From the NCBI GenBank assembly GCA_001051155.2, contig JYIP02000003.1:4774001-4838000 (forward strand): a stretch of DNA of 64,000 bases, read 5' to 3'. The position numbers and the translations under genes are program-made. The stretch comes from Chrysoporthe austroafricana. Its lineage: Eukaryota; Ascomycota; Sordariomycetes; Diaporthales; Cryphonectriaceae. Shown here piece by piece: positions 13,591-27,200 of this stretch. Numbering within the stretch: the first letter of the stretch is position 1; every line of letters begins with the position of its first letter. Under the pieces are notes generated by a model. It was not told the DNA's origin. It searched no databases and saw only the letters and a list, made by a program, of their open reading frames with translations.

Positions 13591-13797
13591 TAATGGCAAA
13601 ACCTATAGACGAGGTAAATTCGTAATGGATTCGCCTGGTAAATCTATAGTAAATCCCTTAATAAATACGCAATAAATTTACTAAATAGATGCTATACTTT
13701 TACCGAAAGGCTTATATAATGCTCTAATAAGCTTTAGCATAATTTACTTTTTTGGAAAAAATATGCTTTATAATATATTTCAGTACGTTTACTATTA
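13591..13797 (+). repeat. 5' LTR, Gypsy B copy 2
   Basis: Starts TAATGGCAAAACC and ends CTATTA. The next bases, ATTAGTAGCT, could be a RIP-altered primer site (TGG to TAG), which is only suggestive. It matches the other three LTRs base for base apart from transitions. Confidence 0.88.
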
Positions 13798-13847
13798 ATT
13801 AGTAGCTATATTTTGTACGCTTTTGCTATATAATCGGGTTTCGATTA

Positions 13848-14000
13848 TTGGCTTTATAGAATAACGGCTCTTATAGGAATATCGGTCTTGTAAGATAATA
13901 GCCTCTGTAAAAATATCGGCTCTGTAAAGTATCGGCTTTTATAAGAATATCGGTCTTATAGGATATCGGCTTCTATAAAGATAGCGTTCCTATAGGAAAT
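13848..14000 (+). repeat. short degenerate tandem repeats in the Gypsy B leader (copy 2)
   Basis: Downstream of the 5' LTR the leader carries about eight variants of a roughly 16-20 base unit resembling TATAGGAATATCGGCTC, spaced almost head to tail. The same array, complementary, is present in copy 1 at about 31,050-31,200. Its position between the LTR and gag suits an RNA leader, packaging or enhancer element, but that is inference. Confidence 0.7.
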
Positions 14001-14082
14001 ATTACAATTATTTATCGATAATTCATTACTAATTCATTATAGCAATTACTAGCAATAACGTTTTATTATTGCGATTTATCGA

Positions 14083-17000
14083 TTATATCGAAATTAAGCA
14101 TCCCGCCCAGGTATACAAGTTTATATAAGCTTTGAATAACTTTGAAAGGAAGGATTGGGTTATATCGGATATTAAGATCTTTTTCGAAATCGTATGCGCT
14201 TTTGTTAATTGGAAACTTTTAGCCGATCGATACGAAAAAGCGAAACAGAATCCTAGGGAAGCCAATGCATTTTTGCAGAAAATAAAGGCATAAGTAGTTA
14301 AACAAAAATAGCTTTTACTGCTTAAGCGCTAGATTCAAAAGGGAAAAAAGTCGAATTTCGATAAGAATTTATCTTAATAGATAGGAAAGAATAATACGTT
14401 CTAGGAAGATTTCTTCAAATATTGCAAATTTCGATAGCTTATTAAAGCGATAACGGAAAAAAAGCAACGATAAGTATTTATAGAAATAAATGAAAGCGAA
14501 AATACTTTTCGACCTGATAACCTGGAAGATTTATTAAAAGAATTGGCTTAACGATAATTTATCGAAAATCGAAAGCATTATATGCTTGAATATACTAATA
14601 TTAATAGCGGAATTAAATATATTTATTTATTATAATATTCGACCGAAAATTCAAATTCTAGATTTACTAATAAATCCGGGAATTTTTTAATTACGGTAAA
14701 AAGAATAGATAAAAATAAAGGAAAATAATTAGTTCCAGAAAGTAAGTATATTTTTTTCCTTTTAATAAAAGTTTAAAATCGGAATATTTCTAAATAAAGT
14801 TCTATTATAATTATTTTAGCTAATTTTATAAACTTTATAGCAAAAAGCATATTAATGCCTTAATCGGGTTTATCGGATTATTTGCAGCTTTTCGGGAAAG
14901 AAAATTATAAAGAAAAAAGATTAGATAAAAAAAGATCGGATAATTGTATTATTATCTTTCAAAAATATCCAACCCTTCTCTTCCTAATTACTGGCTTATT
15001 AGATTAGTTTTTATAGCAATCCGAAATAAAAGCAATTTACCAAAACGGCTTTATTTCGGAAAAGGCAGCATATATTAAGTTTAAGAAAATATTCCGATTG
15101 CAATAAGCTTTTAATATGCAAGTATTTCAATCGGAATTTATTAAAGAACCCTTTCCCGTTTCGATTACGAAATATTATATTAGCAATAAATATCGCTTTA
15201 CTAAATCGGTATTTCTTGATATTAAAGAATATATCCGGCAGATATTTATATTAAGGGCAAGAAATTAACTAAATTAAAGATTATTTTCAGGTCCCGAACT
15301 GAATATTGAAATTAATTTTGATTTTCAAAAAGAATTAGTTAATAAGCTAAATAAATTACCGGATTTATCGGATTCTAATAATAATAAAAGCAATAATTCT
15401 CAAAACTTATTATTCGGCTATAAGCAATTTAAGGATTCCCGAGCTTATTAACTTAATTTATTTAAACTTATAGCATTGCCCGTTAGCATTAATAAGGAAT
15501 TTAAAGATACAATTATAAAGCAATTCCGATTTTACGAAAACTGGAACGATTATATTAATTTAATAATCGTATTTATTACAAATAGCAAAATTACTATCTA
15601 AAAAGACTTTCAAGCTTTTATAAACCAGTATAAGATATATATAGCCAGAAATATAAAATGCGCTAAATATTTCAGTTTCCATTTATTTGCTTGCTTAGTT
15701 AAAATAATATATATTTAGTTCTATTTTATATTATCCTTTTAAAAGCGTAAAGACTTTATTTTGTATAAGCATAATTGGAATTAATAGAAGAAATAATTAA
15801 GAAAAGATTTCTCTATATTGCGGAAAACTGCAAAGGATTTGCTAAATGCTTAATAATATTCCAGGAAAAATATACGAAATAATCGCAATATTTTGGAATT
15901 TACTTATTACGTCTATCGATTTATTAAGCTGGCCGAATATTCAAATTCGTATTTAGCTAGAAATATTTGGGATCGGATTGACAAAAAACTAATAGCTAGA
16001 TATTTCGATAGATTTAATCGAAATGAAAATACGAAAGATTTCGAAAAATGTCTTAAGGCGAAATAAAAAATATAGCATATTTTCGAATCAGATTGCATAA
16101 TAAGATTATCTCGTAAACCCGTATAACTAGTACGGAAAGTTATGCAATCGGCTGCTAATTTCCTCAATATTAATATTTATTTTCTAATTAATATATTCCC
16201 AGAATATTCTGGAAAATTCAGGCCTTAAAGATTTAAATATTTATCTCGTTTAATAAGGATATTTAATTAGCCAAATTTATCTAAAAGCATTAAATATATT
16301 CCGGAATACGAATTCCGAAAGCTTTTATCAGAATAATAGCGAAAGCTAATAAATATTCAGAACTAGTTACGAAAACGAATAGCTAGATAATAAAATATCT
16401 CTAATATAGCTAGAAAGATATTAATTAATATTATAAATAATAGTAAAAGTTTAATTTCAAAAAACCGAAATTTCCAATTACGCTTTTATTATCGATTCGC
16501 ACAAAAAGATATTAGAAAACGTTTTGTCCAGTTAACCCTAGCAAATTTCAATATCGATAACGGAAAATTGCAATATAATTCAAATAAAAAGGACAAGCTG
16601 GCTCGAAAAGGCTATTTTTCTATAAACGATAATCTATTCATAACAAATAATAATAAATACAATAAAAAGACCGAAAATAGCAAAAACTTATAAAAGCAAG
16701 AGAATAAATTGGAAAAATAGGCTAATAAAGAGAATATAATAATCGAAAATAATATCTAAATTTTTCGAGCCGAAAAGGCAAAATTATCGGTAAATAAAAG
16801 CATATTTTATATCAAGTACCCTATATAATTATTTAATTAGCTATAGAATTTTCTTAAAATCGATATATAAAAAGGAAAAATTTTGGGATATAATATTCCT
16901 ATACTTATAATCAAGCCTTATTAGAATAGCAGCTATACGTATGCAAGAGTTATAGCTAGAATATACCCGAATAAGCCAGATATAAAGGTTTGCATTAATA

Positions 17001-20000
17001 TAAGCATTAATCGTTATATTATTGCTAAAGAATTGCTAATGCAATTCCTTAAAGCAAAAATAGATTAGAACGTAAAGGCTAAGCTTAAAGGCATAAGCCA
17101 ATTATTAGCAAAAAGCTAAGCTGAATTCGATTTATATTTCCAGAGTAATAAATACGGCTATTCAATTATATTTTATACCCGAATAGAAGCTTGGGTATTG
17201 GATTGATTAGAAGCAAATATCTTATTAAGATAGGAATATAATATTCCTTACAAACTGGATATTCTGAATTCAGAATCGTTTATACGATTTGATTATTTTA
17301 ATAATACTATAACGAAAATGGAAATATTTGCCCGAATACTAATACGATCCTAATAAGCAAAGGCCGCAATTATTATAGTAATGCTGCCTAAATTTTATAA
17401 GTTAATTCCTATTAATATCAAGCGAATCTTAAAAATATAACCTTTCTATTCAAGCCGAAATAAAAAGGGTAAATAAATTGCTTAATAAGCTATTAAATTA
17501 AAGAGATCCTAATAACGAACCAAATAGCAATCCTTTTAAAGATTTAGAAAAACTAATTTCTAAAAATAGTCGAATTATTCCAAACGGATTATATAACCTT
17601 GCTAACGAATTATAATAACTACTATTATATCGCATAATAATATTTCTTTTAACGAATTAAAAACGGGTTATAGCTTTTAGGAAAGCTGAATTCAGATTAA
17701 TTATTATTTATTAAGCATATTTTTTAATAAATTGCAGAAATTACTAGAAAATAGCTAGAAAAATACCGATTCCCGGATATAAAGATTCCCGAAATAAGAG
17801 ATTATTTCGAGAATAATAATAAATTAAGGATTTGAAAAGATAAAGCTATTAAGAAATCGGAAATTGATTTCAGTATATATATTTGCAAGCGTTTACCGGA
17901 ATTTTTCTATAAAATTATAGAATTAATACGGGCATATGCTAGAATTTTCAAAAATATAAGTCTTATTAATATATTAATCGATTAATAAATAAAAGTTAAT
18001 TTAGTCGAAAAATAGCAAAACCAGAAAGTAAAATAAAAGCTATATTATTCAAATAAAGAAAATTAAGAAATAATTAACGAAATTTTGGATAAGTTATACT
18101 AATAAAATCAAATTAAATAAATTATAAATATAATATTATTTAATTTATTAATTTTTATAATTTAGAAAAATATAAATGGCTAAAAGAAAAGATATATAAT
18201 AATTAATCTATATATTTTGAATAAAGTCTTAATCCTTAATACTTACCCTTTGCTATTATAGCAAGAAATTATTAAATAGCTAAAAGGAAAAATATATATT
18301 ATAATAATAAATATATAGCAATTTTTCTATTAATTCCTAGTATATCCAGATTATAAAAACTGATTTATTGTTATTAATTATCGTAATTAAGAAAGGATAA
18401 AAGTTCTACTTATAAGATTTCAAAATTTATTATCTTATATCTAATATTTTATAAATTAACTTTTACGACTATATTACAAATTTGTTTCCGCTTTTATAAA
18501 TAATATTATTATTCATTTAATTATAAAATAAGATTATTTGTAATATTTATAAACTATTTTCTTGCTATTTTTATACAAAAATATTTTATTAATTAGACTT
18601 AAGTCGTTTCTTGGATATCTTTCAATCCAGATTTTAGGATTCAAAATAAACGGATTCGGAATTTCCAATACGGAATACCGGATATAAGCCATTCGCAATT
18701 TAGAATTTCTTAAAATATTCCAGTAACTAGAAAAGTTTATTAGATTTATAGAATACTTACGCTATTTAATTCCTAAATATAGCTATAGAATTAACCTATT
18801 TCAGAAAAAGAAAATTAGAATATTAAGTAAAGCTTGCTAATCGAACCGTTTACTTTTAAATATAAAATAGCAAAATTATATTACGCAAGCTATTTTCGAT
18901 TTAATACTAGATAAAATTAATAGTTTTTATGATTTCAAAATAGTTTTGGAAGCTAAGAATGCTTTATTTTATTATATCCCAAATAAACTTTTCTTTATCC
19001 AATTGGATATATTTAAAGAAATAAAGTTCTCAAGCATTATTTTCCAGTTAATAAACGATTATATATAAAACGGAATATTGCTAATAGCAAGTATAACCGT
19101 ATAACCAATCCTTTATTTAAGCAAGATAATTAACGAAATAAAACGAAAATATTAGCTTATAAAGCTTAAAATAGCCTGTTTGGTATAGCTAGTACGAAAG
19201 CTGAAAATAATAATAGGATCGAATCGAACCAAGCCAGTTTATATCCTTATTAATTATATAGCAATAGTTAGCATTATTTATTCGTTATTTATAAATACAG
19301 TAGATAAAATTAAAGCAAATATATAGCTAATTCTCGTTTCGGAATATTTAAGCTAATTCGATTTGAAAGCATATTATATACCGGAAAAGTCGAATATTCT
19401 TGCAAATGCTATATCAAAATTGCTATTTACCTAGAAACCTATTAATAATAAAAGCATTTTAAATAAAATATAGGAAAATGAATTTATCCAGGTTTTCAGT
19501 AAAATATTTATAGATAGCGAAATGAAAAGGCATATTAAGAAAAAATACGAAAAATATCCTTTATAATTCAGAATAATCGAATAATTGAAAAACTCAAATA
19601 AAGTTGCCCGATTATCTTTTATATTAGATTATAATAGCTTATTATTTCTTAAAGATTATTATAAAAAATAACGATTATATATCCCGAATAAAGTAGTATT
19701 GGATTTTATTAAAGAAGCTTATAATGGAAAATATTATTTCGGTATAAACTATATATAATACGATTTGACAAATCGATTCGTTATTAAATATTATTATGCT
19801 AAAATACGCAATTATATATCGATATATCGAGCTTATAATAAGAATAAAAATAACTTATAATAACTTTTAAAAGAAATATAGCTTATATTATCTCTATTAA
19901 TCCCATTCTATATTATTATTATAGATTTTATTATAAGATTACCGATAATATTATCTATAAATATTATATAAGTTTTAGCTAAAATATTATTCCTAAATAT

Positions 20001-21120
20001 ATTTCTTATAATTACGAATAAATATTTTAAAGTTACGATTATTATATTAAATAATATAATATATATTATAATAGATTAAGCAATCTTTATTTTATAAATA
20101 TTTTATATTACTAGCTAAGAAATACCTAAGAGAATTATTTCAAATAGAGATTCGAAATTCCTATCAGAATTCTGGAAATATTTATAAGAGGCTATCGGAA
20201 CGAAACTTGCTTACTTTACCGCCTTGCATTCGCAAACGGATAGGCAATCTGAAATAAAGAACCGAATAATTGAAATAGCAATTCGGCATTTCATAACTGC
20301 TTACCTTAATGCAAAATAAATTAAAATAATACTAGCATTATAATTTAATTTGAATAATACGTATAACCGAATTATAAAATATTTAGCTAGCTAAATACTA
20401 TTCGGATTTAATTTATTATCGGGCTAATAGATAAAGGATATAATATTTTTAGCAAAAGAAGTTTTCCAGAAAAAAGTTTAATTTTTTATTGCCGAAATGC
20501 AAATAATAGCCAAATTGCAATATAATAAGTATTATTATTAAATAGTTTTCGAATTAAATAATTGAATATATATTCGCTTGGGCTATAAATATTTATTGCT
20601 AAATAACTTATTTCTGAAATTTTTATAATAGAGAATAAGACTTTTCCAGATTATTCGAAAAATAAAGAACTTAATATATAAGTTGAAATTGGCTTCTTAT
20701 ATAAATATTTATCTAATAATTTCGGTAATATAATTAATGTTTGCAAACTTTTTTAAAACGGACCCTTATAGATATAACCCTATATATTAAGACTTAATAA
20801 ATATGCTAGAAGATCCGGATATCGAGAAATACTTAAAAAACTATTAATATTACGAATTGGAAAGAATAATTAGCTATTATAAGCGAAAATATAAATATAA
20901 TTTGCGCAAAATTGAATATTTAATAAAATGGATAAACTACTCTAGTTATTATAATATATGGATGCCCCGTAATACTTTGAATACGGACGAAATAATATAT
21001 AATTTCGAACGGAAATGCGAAGCTATAGCCGAATTGCAAGAAAGAGCAAAACGAAAGCGGCTATTAGCGGAAAAAGTCTTTGAACCGGGAGATATTATTA
21101 TAACTGCTTTACGAAAATAA
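14083..21120 (+). pseudogene. gag-pol relic of Gypsy B copy 2, with chromodomain
   Basis: Gag-like helical sequence starts near 14,090 (VYKFI, ERKDWVISDIKIFFE). RT near 18,290-18,530 has the block QQFFYQFLVYPDYKNQF (relatives SFFYQWRVHPDDRH) and an active site read as AFINNIII in place of AYVDDIVI, so both catalytic Asp codons are now Asn. RNase H-like and integrase segments follow. The integrase core keeps IIDFIIRLPI near 19,920 and the ALHSQTDRQSE block near 20,225-20,260. The C-terminal chromodomain (20,857-21,120) keeps YLIKWINYSSYYNIWMPR. Stops are RIP-type throughout. The family is clear; exact protein borders are not. Confidence 0.85.
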
Positions 21121-21999
21121 GGCAAGCCAAAGCGCGACTTATAAACAGAAAGTGCATTGGAATAAGCTAGTTTACTTATTCCAAGAAATTGAAAAAACTC
21201 GCAATATAATAAGCGTATATTAAGGTAAGAATAATTGCTAAGTAAAGCAAGTGAATTTCTAGCGAATGCAAAAGGCTATTATTTCGTAAACTGCTAATGA
21301 ATTTACTTTATTTTCTTTCTCTTATTAGCGCGCTTACGATTACTATTTCTATTTACTTACTATAGCCAGCTATATCGCCCTATTATTATTATTCTTTATT
21401 ATACTTTTGAATATTGTTTTTGAGTATTAAGCTAGTATTATTATTAATTTCGCTTTACCTCGCTAAGCTTCTGTAAACCCGCAAGGACTATATCAATAAG
21501 GCTATTAATATTACCAAAACTAAAACGCATTATGCAATTATTAAATCGTATTTTTCCGTAAATGCCTTATTATAAAACCAAAACTAATAAGAAATAATAC
21601 GTTTAGTTATACTTAATTTCTATGCAATACCGTACTTTATATTTCAGGAAGAACTTTTTAAGGTTTGCTAAAAAAGCAGGACTATATAGTATGCTAAGTA
21701 TATCTATAAAGTATCGCTTAAGGATCGCTTTTCCCTGGAAGGATATTAGTAAGCTATATACTTGTATAATAGCGAAAGCCGTTTCTATCGTAATATTTAC
21801 GTAACGAAAAACTATTTAAGCGATTTTTTTTGCTATTAAGAAGCTTATACAATAGCCTTTTATCGGGCGCTAATTAGTAAAAGTTATACCGATATAGTAA
21901 ACCGAAAAGTCGAATATAATATCTATATCTCTAATACCGAACTAAGCAGCGGCAATATTAGTCGGCCGCTAATTATTAAGGAAGCCCAGGAGCTTATTT

Positions 22000-23360
22000 T
22001 ATAATATTCTATGCTATTATAAATCGACCGCTCTAGCTTTATTTACGAAAGATAAGAGCTTTATCCAGGTACCTTTATTAGTACGGATGCTATTACAAGC
22101 GAAAATATAAATAATAGATTAACGGATAATTTTATTAAAGGAATATTACTTGAATTCATTCCGAATTTACTTATTATTCGTAATCCTATCCTTGCTTTAT
22201 ATACTCTATTAACAGCTTATCGCATCTTATTTCCTATTATAATATCGAGAGACAATCGCTTATAAAATAAATATAGCCATTATATTAAGAATAAAATTGG
22301 ACAGACAATATTAAGCAATCGCAGCAATTTTACTAAAAGGGAAATAAATGCCATATGCTATGCAGCCAATATAACAGAAATCGTTATAATTTATAAATAT
22401 AATCGTAATATAGCCCTTACTGCCTGGAAGAAGATAGCTAAAAATATTAAGCTAATCTTAGCTAAGCTTAAAGCCTTTAAGCTTATTATGCTAGTCGTTA
22501 ATCTAAGCTTATTTGCTATAATAGAACGAAATTTCATAATATTAGCCAAGCGCTATCGAATTATAAATAATACTATCGACCTAATCGAAAACGACTTACC
22601 GAGCATAGCTAATCTATTAGCTATATTAAGCAAAGCTTCCCGAGCTAATATTAATAGCATTCTGCCTTTACGAGCTACATTTCGCGCTATCCCCGCCTTA
22701 TTTATCAAATATAATCCTAAATTCAAAGCTATTAAAGCCGAAATCGCAATATACTATTATACGCTAGCCCTTTATATATCCAAAAAATATATATGCTATA
22801 ATTTTATTTAAGGAAGCAATTTCGGTATTAACTATCTTTACGTTATTAATAGCTTTGCTATTTATAATAATATTAAGTTCGGCATTATCGGAATTTACGA
22901 TAGTTATATTTAGTATTTCTTCCCTTTTACTATAAGAGAATATATATATAAATTCGTTATTTAATTCCGCAATTTTGATCTTACTATTTTATTTAACCGG
23001 TCGGGCTTATATTTTATTATAAACCAAATTTTCCGTTTCGAATACAATTTTAAAGCTATTAAAATCGTCTTTACTAAAGACGATATGGATTACGATTTTA
23101 ATGTTATTTTTCAGAAATAAGCTAATGAAAATAAAGATTATTTTAGCGCCGCCCGGTTTTTGCAATGCTAAAGTTATATAATAAGCTTCAAATCCTATAT
23201 CCAAGCGTATAGACTAGTTAAGACCTTGCAGCTTAATATCCATAATTATATTAACTTTTGCGATTACGTTAGAAAAGAAGAACTATTTATTACGTTCTTT
23301 CGCAATCTATTAAACTTTGAAGCTATTGCTAAAGCTCAAGAAATTATTCTTAATTAGTAA
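22000..23360 (+). pseudogene. accessory reading frame downstream of pol, Gypsy B copy 2
   Basis: Between the chromodomain and the 3' LTR a sense-strand frame reads coherently with only RIP-type stops. Recognisable stretches include SLFAIIERNFIILAKRYRII, NLLAILSKASRANI, AIKAEIAIYYYTLALYISKK, FTIREYIYKFVI and NYINFCDYVRKEELFITFF. The longest uninterrupted piece is 22,488-22,811 (107 codons). The copy 1 counterpart is open over 158 codons. I recognise no enzyme motif; it looks like a globular alpha/beta protein. Chromoviruses normally end soon after the chromodomain, so this is extra coding content, perhaps an envelope-like, regulatory or captured gene. I assign no function. Confidence 0.6.
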
Positions 23361-24039
23361 ATATAGCTATTATTTATCGATATAATATTATTAGCAGCAT
23401 ATAATGCTGCTTTCTTCTAATAATTTATAAATTTAGCTATTTATATTAAGGACTAGTTACGATATTGCTATATAACGACTATATACGGCTATTAGCTTTG
23501 TATACCGATATATCCTATCGTAATTTCATTTCATATTTACTATTATTATACTTACTTAATACCCTATTATCTGAAAGCTATACTTTCCATTAATATCCAT
23601 AAGCAATTTTAATCTTTAATTATATCTATATTAAATATTTCGGCAATAAATATAACTAAGCATTACCGAAATATATTTGGATATTAGCCAGCTTTATTAT
23701 ATATAAATATTATACATATTTATCCATTCCAAGTATAAACCGATTGTAATAAAGGATCAATTCTAAGCCCCTAGTATAAGCAGGTTTTCTTTTAGTCCCT
23801 AGTATAAGCATATTTGTTATTTAAGTCCTTAATATAAGCACGTTTACTTATTAGGACTCTGGCACGAGTCGGCTTTATAAAACGATTATTATTTCCTATA
23901 TAATCTCTTTTATCCAATAATGCTATTATGCTTTTCCTTGCTATATAACCCAGAGTCTTATTATATCGTATTACCGCTATTCAAAACGTCTCTAACGGTT
24001 AGCTTCCTTTATAGATAAAGGTTATAAGGGGCCAGCAAT

Positions 24040-24246
24040 TAATAGCAAAACCTATAGATAAAGTAAATTCGTAATAAATTCGCCTGGTAAATCTATAGTA
24101 AATCCCTTAATAAATACGCAATGAATTTACCAAGTGGATGCTATACCCTTACCGGAAGGCTTATATAATGCCTTAATAGGCTTTAACGTAATTTACTTTC
24201 TTAGAAAGAATATATTTTATAATATATTTCAGTACGTTTATTATTA
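24040..24246 (+). repeat. 3' LTR, Gypsy B copy 2
   Basis: Same 207-bp unit in the same orientation as 13,591-13,797, followed by the target duplication TTGGG. Confidence 0.88.
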
Positions 24247-24251
24247 TTGGG

Positions 24252-27200
24252 TCTTAATATATAAAGTTACGTTTATAAAGGTTTATTTTAAAAAGGTTTA
24301 TAAGCATTAATTATATTACTGAAATTATTAAATAAATATTTATATAAGAAATTAATTTCAATTTATATATTAAATTCCTTATTTTTCGAATAATTTGGAA
24401 AAATCCTATTTTTTATTATAAAAATTTCAGAAATAGATTATTTAATAATAAATACCCGTAACCCAAGCGAATATATATTCAATTATTTAATTCGAAAATT
24501 ATTTAATAATAATGCTTATTATATTGCAATTTGGCTATTATTTGCATTTCGGTAATAAAAAGTTAAGCTTTTTCCTGGAAAATTTCTTTTGTTAGGAATA
24601 TTATATCCCTTATCCATTAATCCGATAATAAGTTAAATCCGAATAGCATTTGGCTAGCTAAATATTTTATAATTCGGTTATATATATTATTCAAGTTAAA
24701 TTATAATGCCAATATTATTTCGGTTTATTCTGCATTAAAGTAAGCGATTATAAAATGCCGAATTGCTATTTTAATTATTCAGTTCTTTATTTCAGATTGC
24801 CCGTCCGTTTATAAATACGAAACGGTAAAGTAAGCAAATTTCGTTCCGATAGCTTTTTACAAATATTTCTAGAATTCCGATAGGAATTTCGAATTTCTAT
24901 CTGAAATAATCCTTTTGAATATTCCTTAGCTAATAATATAAAATATCCGTAAAATAAAAATTGCTTAATCTGCTATAATATATATTGCGTTATTTAATAT
25001 AATAATTGTAATTTTAGAATATTTATCCGTAATTGTAAGAAATATATTTAAGAATAGCATTTTAGCTAAAGCTTATATAATATTTATAAATAATATTATC
25101 GGTAGTTTTATAATAAAATCTATAATAATAATATAAAATAGGATTAATAGAGATAATATAAGCTGCATTTCCTTTAAAAATTACTATAAATCGTTTTTAT
25201 TCTCGTTATAAATTCGATATATCAATATATAATTGCATATTTTAGCATAGCAATATCTGATAACGAATCGATCCGTTAAATCGTATTATATATAATTTAT
25301 ACCGAAATAATATTTTCTATTATAAGCTTCTTTAATAAAATCTAATGCTATTTTATTCGGGATATATAATCGTTATTTCTTATAGTAATCCTTGAAAAAT
25401 AATAAGCTATTATAATTTAATATGAAAAGTAATTAAGCAACTTTATTTGAGTTTTTTAATTATTCGATTATTTTGGATTATAAAAGGTATTTTTCGTATT
25501 CTTTCTTAATATGCCTTTTTATTTCGCTATCCATAAATATTTTATTAAAAATCTGGATAAATTCGTTTTCTTATATTTTATTTAGAATGCCTTTATTATC
25601 GATAAGTTTCTGAGTAAATAGTAATCTTAATATAGCATTTACAAGAATATTCGACTTTCCCGGTATATAATATATTTTCAAATCGAATTAGTTTAAATAT
25701 TTCGAAATAAGAATTAGCTATATATTTGTTTTGGTTTTGTTTACTATATTTATAAATAATAAATAAATAATGCTAACTATTATTGTATAATTAATAAAGA
25801 TATAAATTAATTTAATTCGATTCGATTTTATTATCGTTTATAATTTTTATATTAATTATATTAAATAAGCTATTTTTAGCTTTATAAGCTAATACTTTCA
25901 TTTTATTTCGTTAATTATTTTATTCAAATAAAAGATTAATTATATAATTATATTTGCTATTAGCAATATTCCGTTTTATATATAATCGTTTGCTAATTAG
26001 AAAATAATGCTTAAAAACCTTATTTCCTTAAATGCATTTAGCTAGATAAAAAAAAGTTTATTTAAAATATAATAAAATAAAGCATTTTTAACTTCCAAAA
26101 TTATTTTGAAATTATAAAAATTATTAATTTCGTTTAATATTAAGTCGAAAATGGCTTGCGTAATATAATTTCGCTATTTTATATTTGAAAGTAAATAATT
26201 CGATTAGCAAGCTTTATTTAATATTTTAATTTTCTTTTTCTAAAATAGATTGATTTTATAACTATATTTAGGAATTAGGTAGCATAAATATCTTATAAAT
26301 CTAATAAACTTTTTCAGTTACTAGAATATTTTAGGGAATTTTAGGTTGCGAATAGCTTATATCCGGTATTCCGTATTGGAAATTCCGAATCCGTTCATTT
26401 TGAATCTTAAGATTTGGACTGAAAGATATCTAAGAAACGATTTGAATCTAGCTAATGAAATATTTTTATATAAAAATAGCGAGAAGATAATTTATAAGTA
26501 TTGCAAATAGTTTTATTTTGTAATTAAATGGATAACGATATTATTTATAAAAACGGAAGCAAATTTGTAATATAATTATAAAAATTGATTTATAAAATAC
26601 TAAATATAAAATAATAAATTTCGAAATTCTATAAATAAAATTTTTATCCTTTTTTAATTACGATAATTAATAATAGTAAATCGGTCTTTATAGTTTAAAT
26701 ATATTAAGAATTAATAGAAAAATTGCTATATATTTATTATTATAATATATATTTTTCTTTTTAGCTATTTAATAACCTTTTGCTATAATAGCAAAAGGTA
26801 AATATCGAAGATTAAAATTTTATTTAAAACGTATAAATTAATTATTATATATTTTTTCTTTTAGCTATTTATATTTTTCTAAATTACAAAAATTAATAAA
26901 TCGAATAATATTGCATTTATAATCTATTTAATTCGATTTTATTAGTATAACTTATCCAAAATTTCATTAATTATTTCTTAATTTTCTTTATTTAAATAAT
27001 ATAACTTTTATTCCATTTTCTGATTCTGCTATCTTTCAATTAAATTAACTTTTATTTATTAATCAATTAGCATATTAATGGGATTTATATTTTTGAAAAT
27101 TTTAATGTATATTCGTATTAATTCTATAACTTTATAGAGAAATTCCAGTAAATGCTTGCAAATATATATACTGAAATCAATTTCCGATTCCTTAATAGCT

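Larger units (their letters stand above)
13591..24246 (+). mobile_element. Gypsy chromovirus B copy 2 (plus strand, 10.66 kb)
   Basis: Complete in length, with direct 207-bp LTRs (13,591-13,797 and 24,040-24,246) and a perfect 5-bp target duplication TTGGG (13,586-13,590 and 24,247-24,251). The order is LTR, leader with short repeats, gag-pol with RT, RNase H, integrase and chromodomain, then an unusually long 2.9-kb region between the chromodomain and the 3' LTR. A purine-rich tract AAGGGGCCAGCAA lies just before the 3' LTR. It is nested head-on into copy 1 of the same family, so nearly all of it has an inverted partner. Confidence 0.9.

Noticed and set aside
14083..14265. Minus-strand frame of 60 codons matching 30,779-30,961
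   Set aside because: Both lie antisense to the Gypsy B Gag region, and the similarity only reflects the two copies of the element.
20857..21120. A free-standing chromodomain gene
   Set aside because: It is the C-terminal end of the Gypsy B integrase, in frame order with the preceding pol relic and inside the LTR pair.
23007..23204. Minus-strand frame of 65 codons, also present in the other Gypsy B copy (11,179-11,376)
   Set aside because: It is conserved because the element is duplicated. The sense frame through the same bases joins the longer accessory reading frame and its stops are RIP-type.
10137..24246. A 14-kb DNA transposon with 207-bp terminal inverted repeats
   Set aside because: The 207-bp units at 10,137 and 24,040 are inverted to each other, but the same unit also occurs as direct pairs (13,591/24,040 and 10,137/31,247) around Gypsy gag-pol on the matching strand. 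They are LTRs of two nested, opposed elements.
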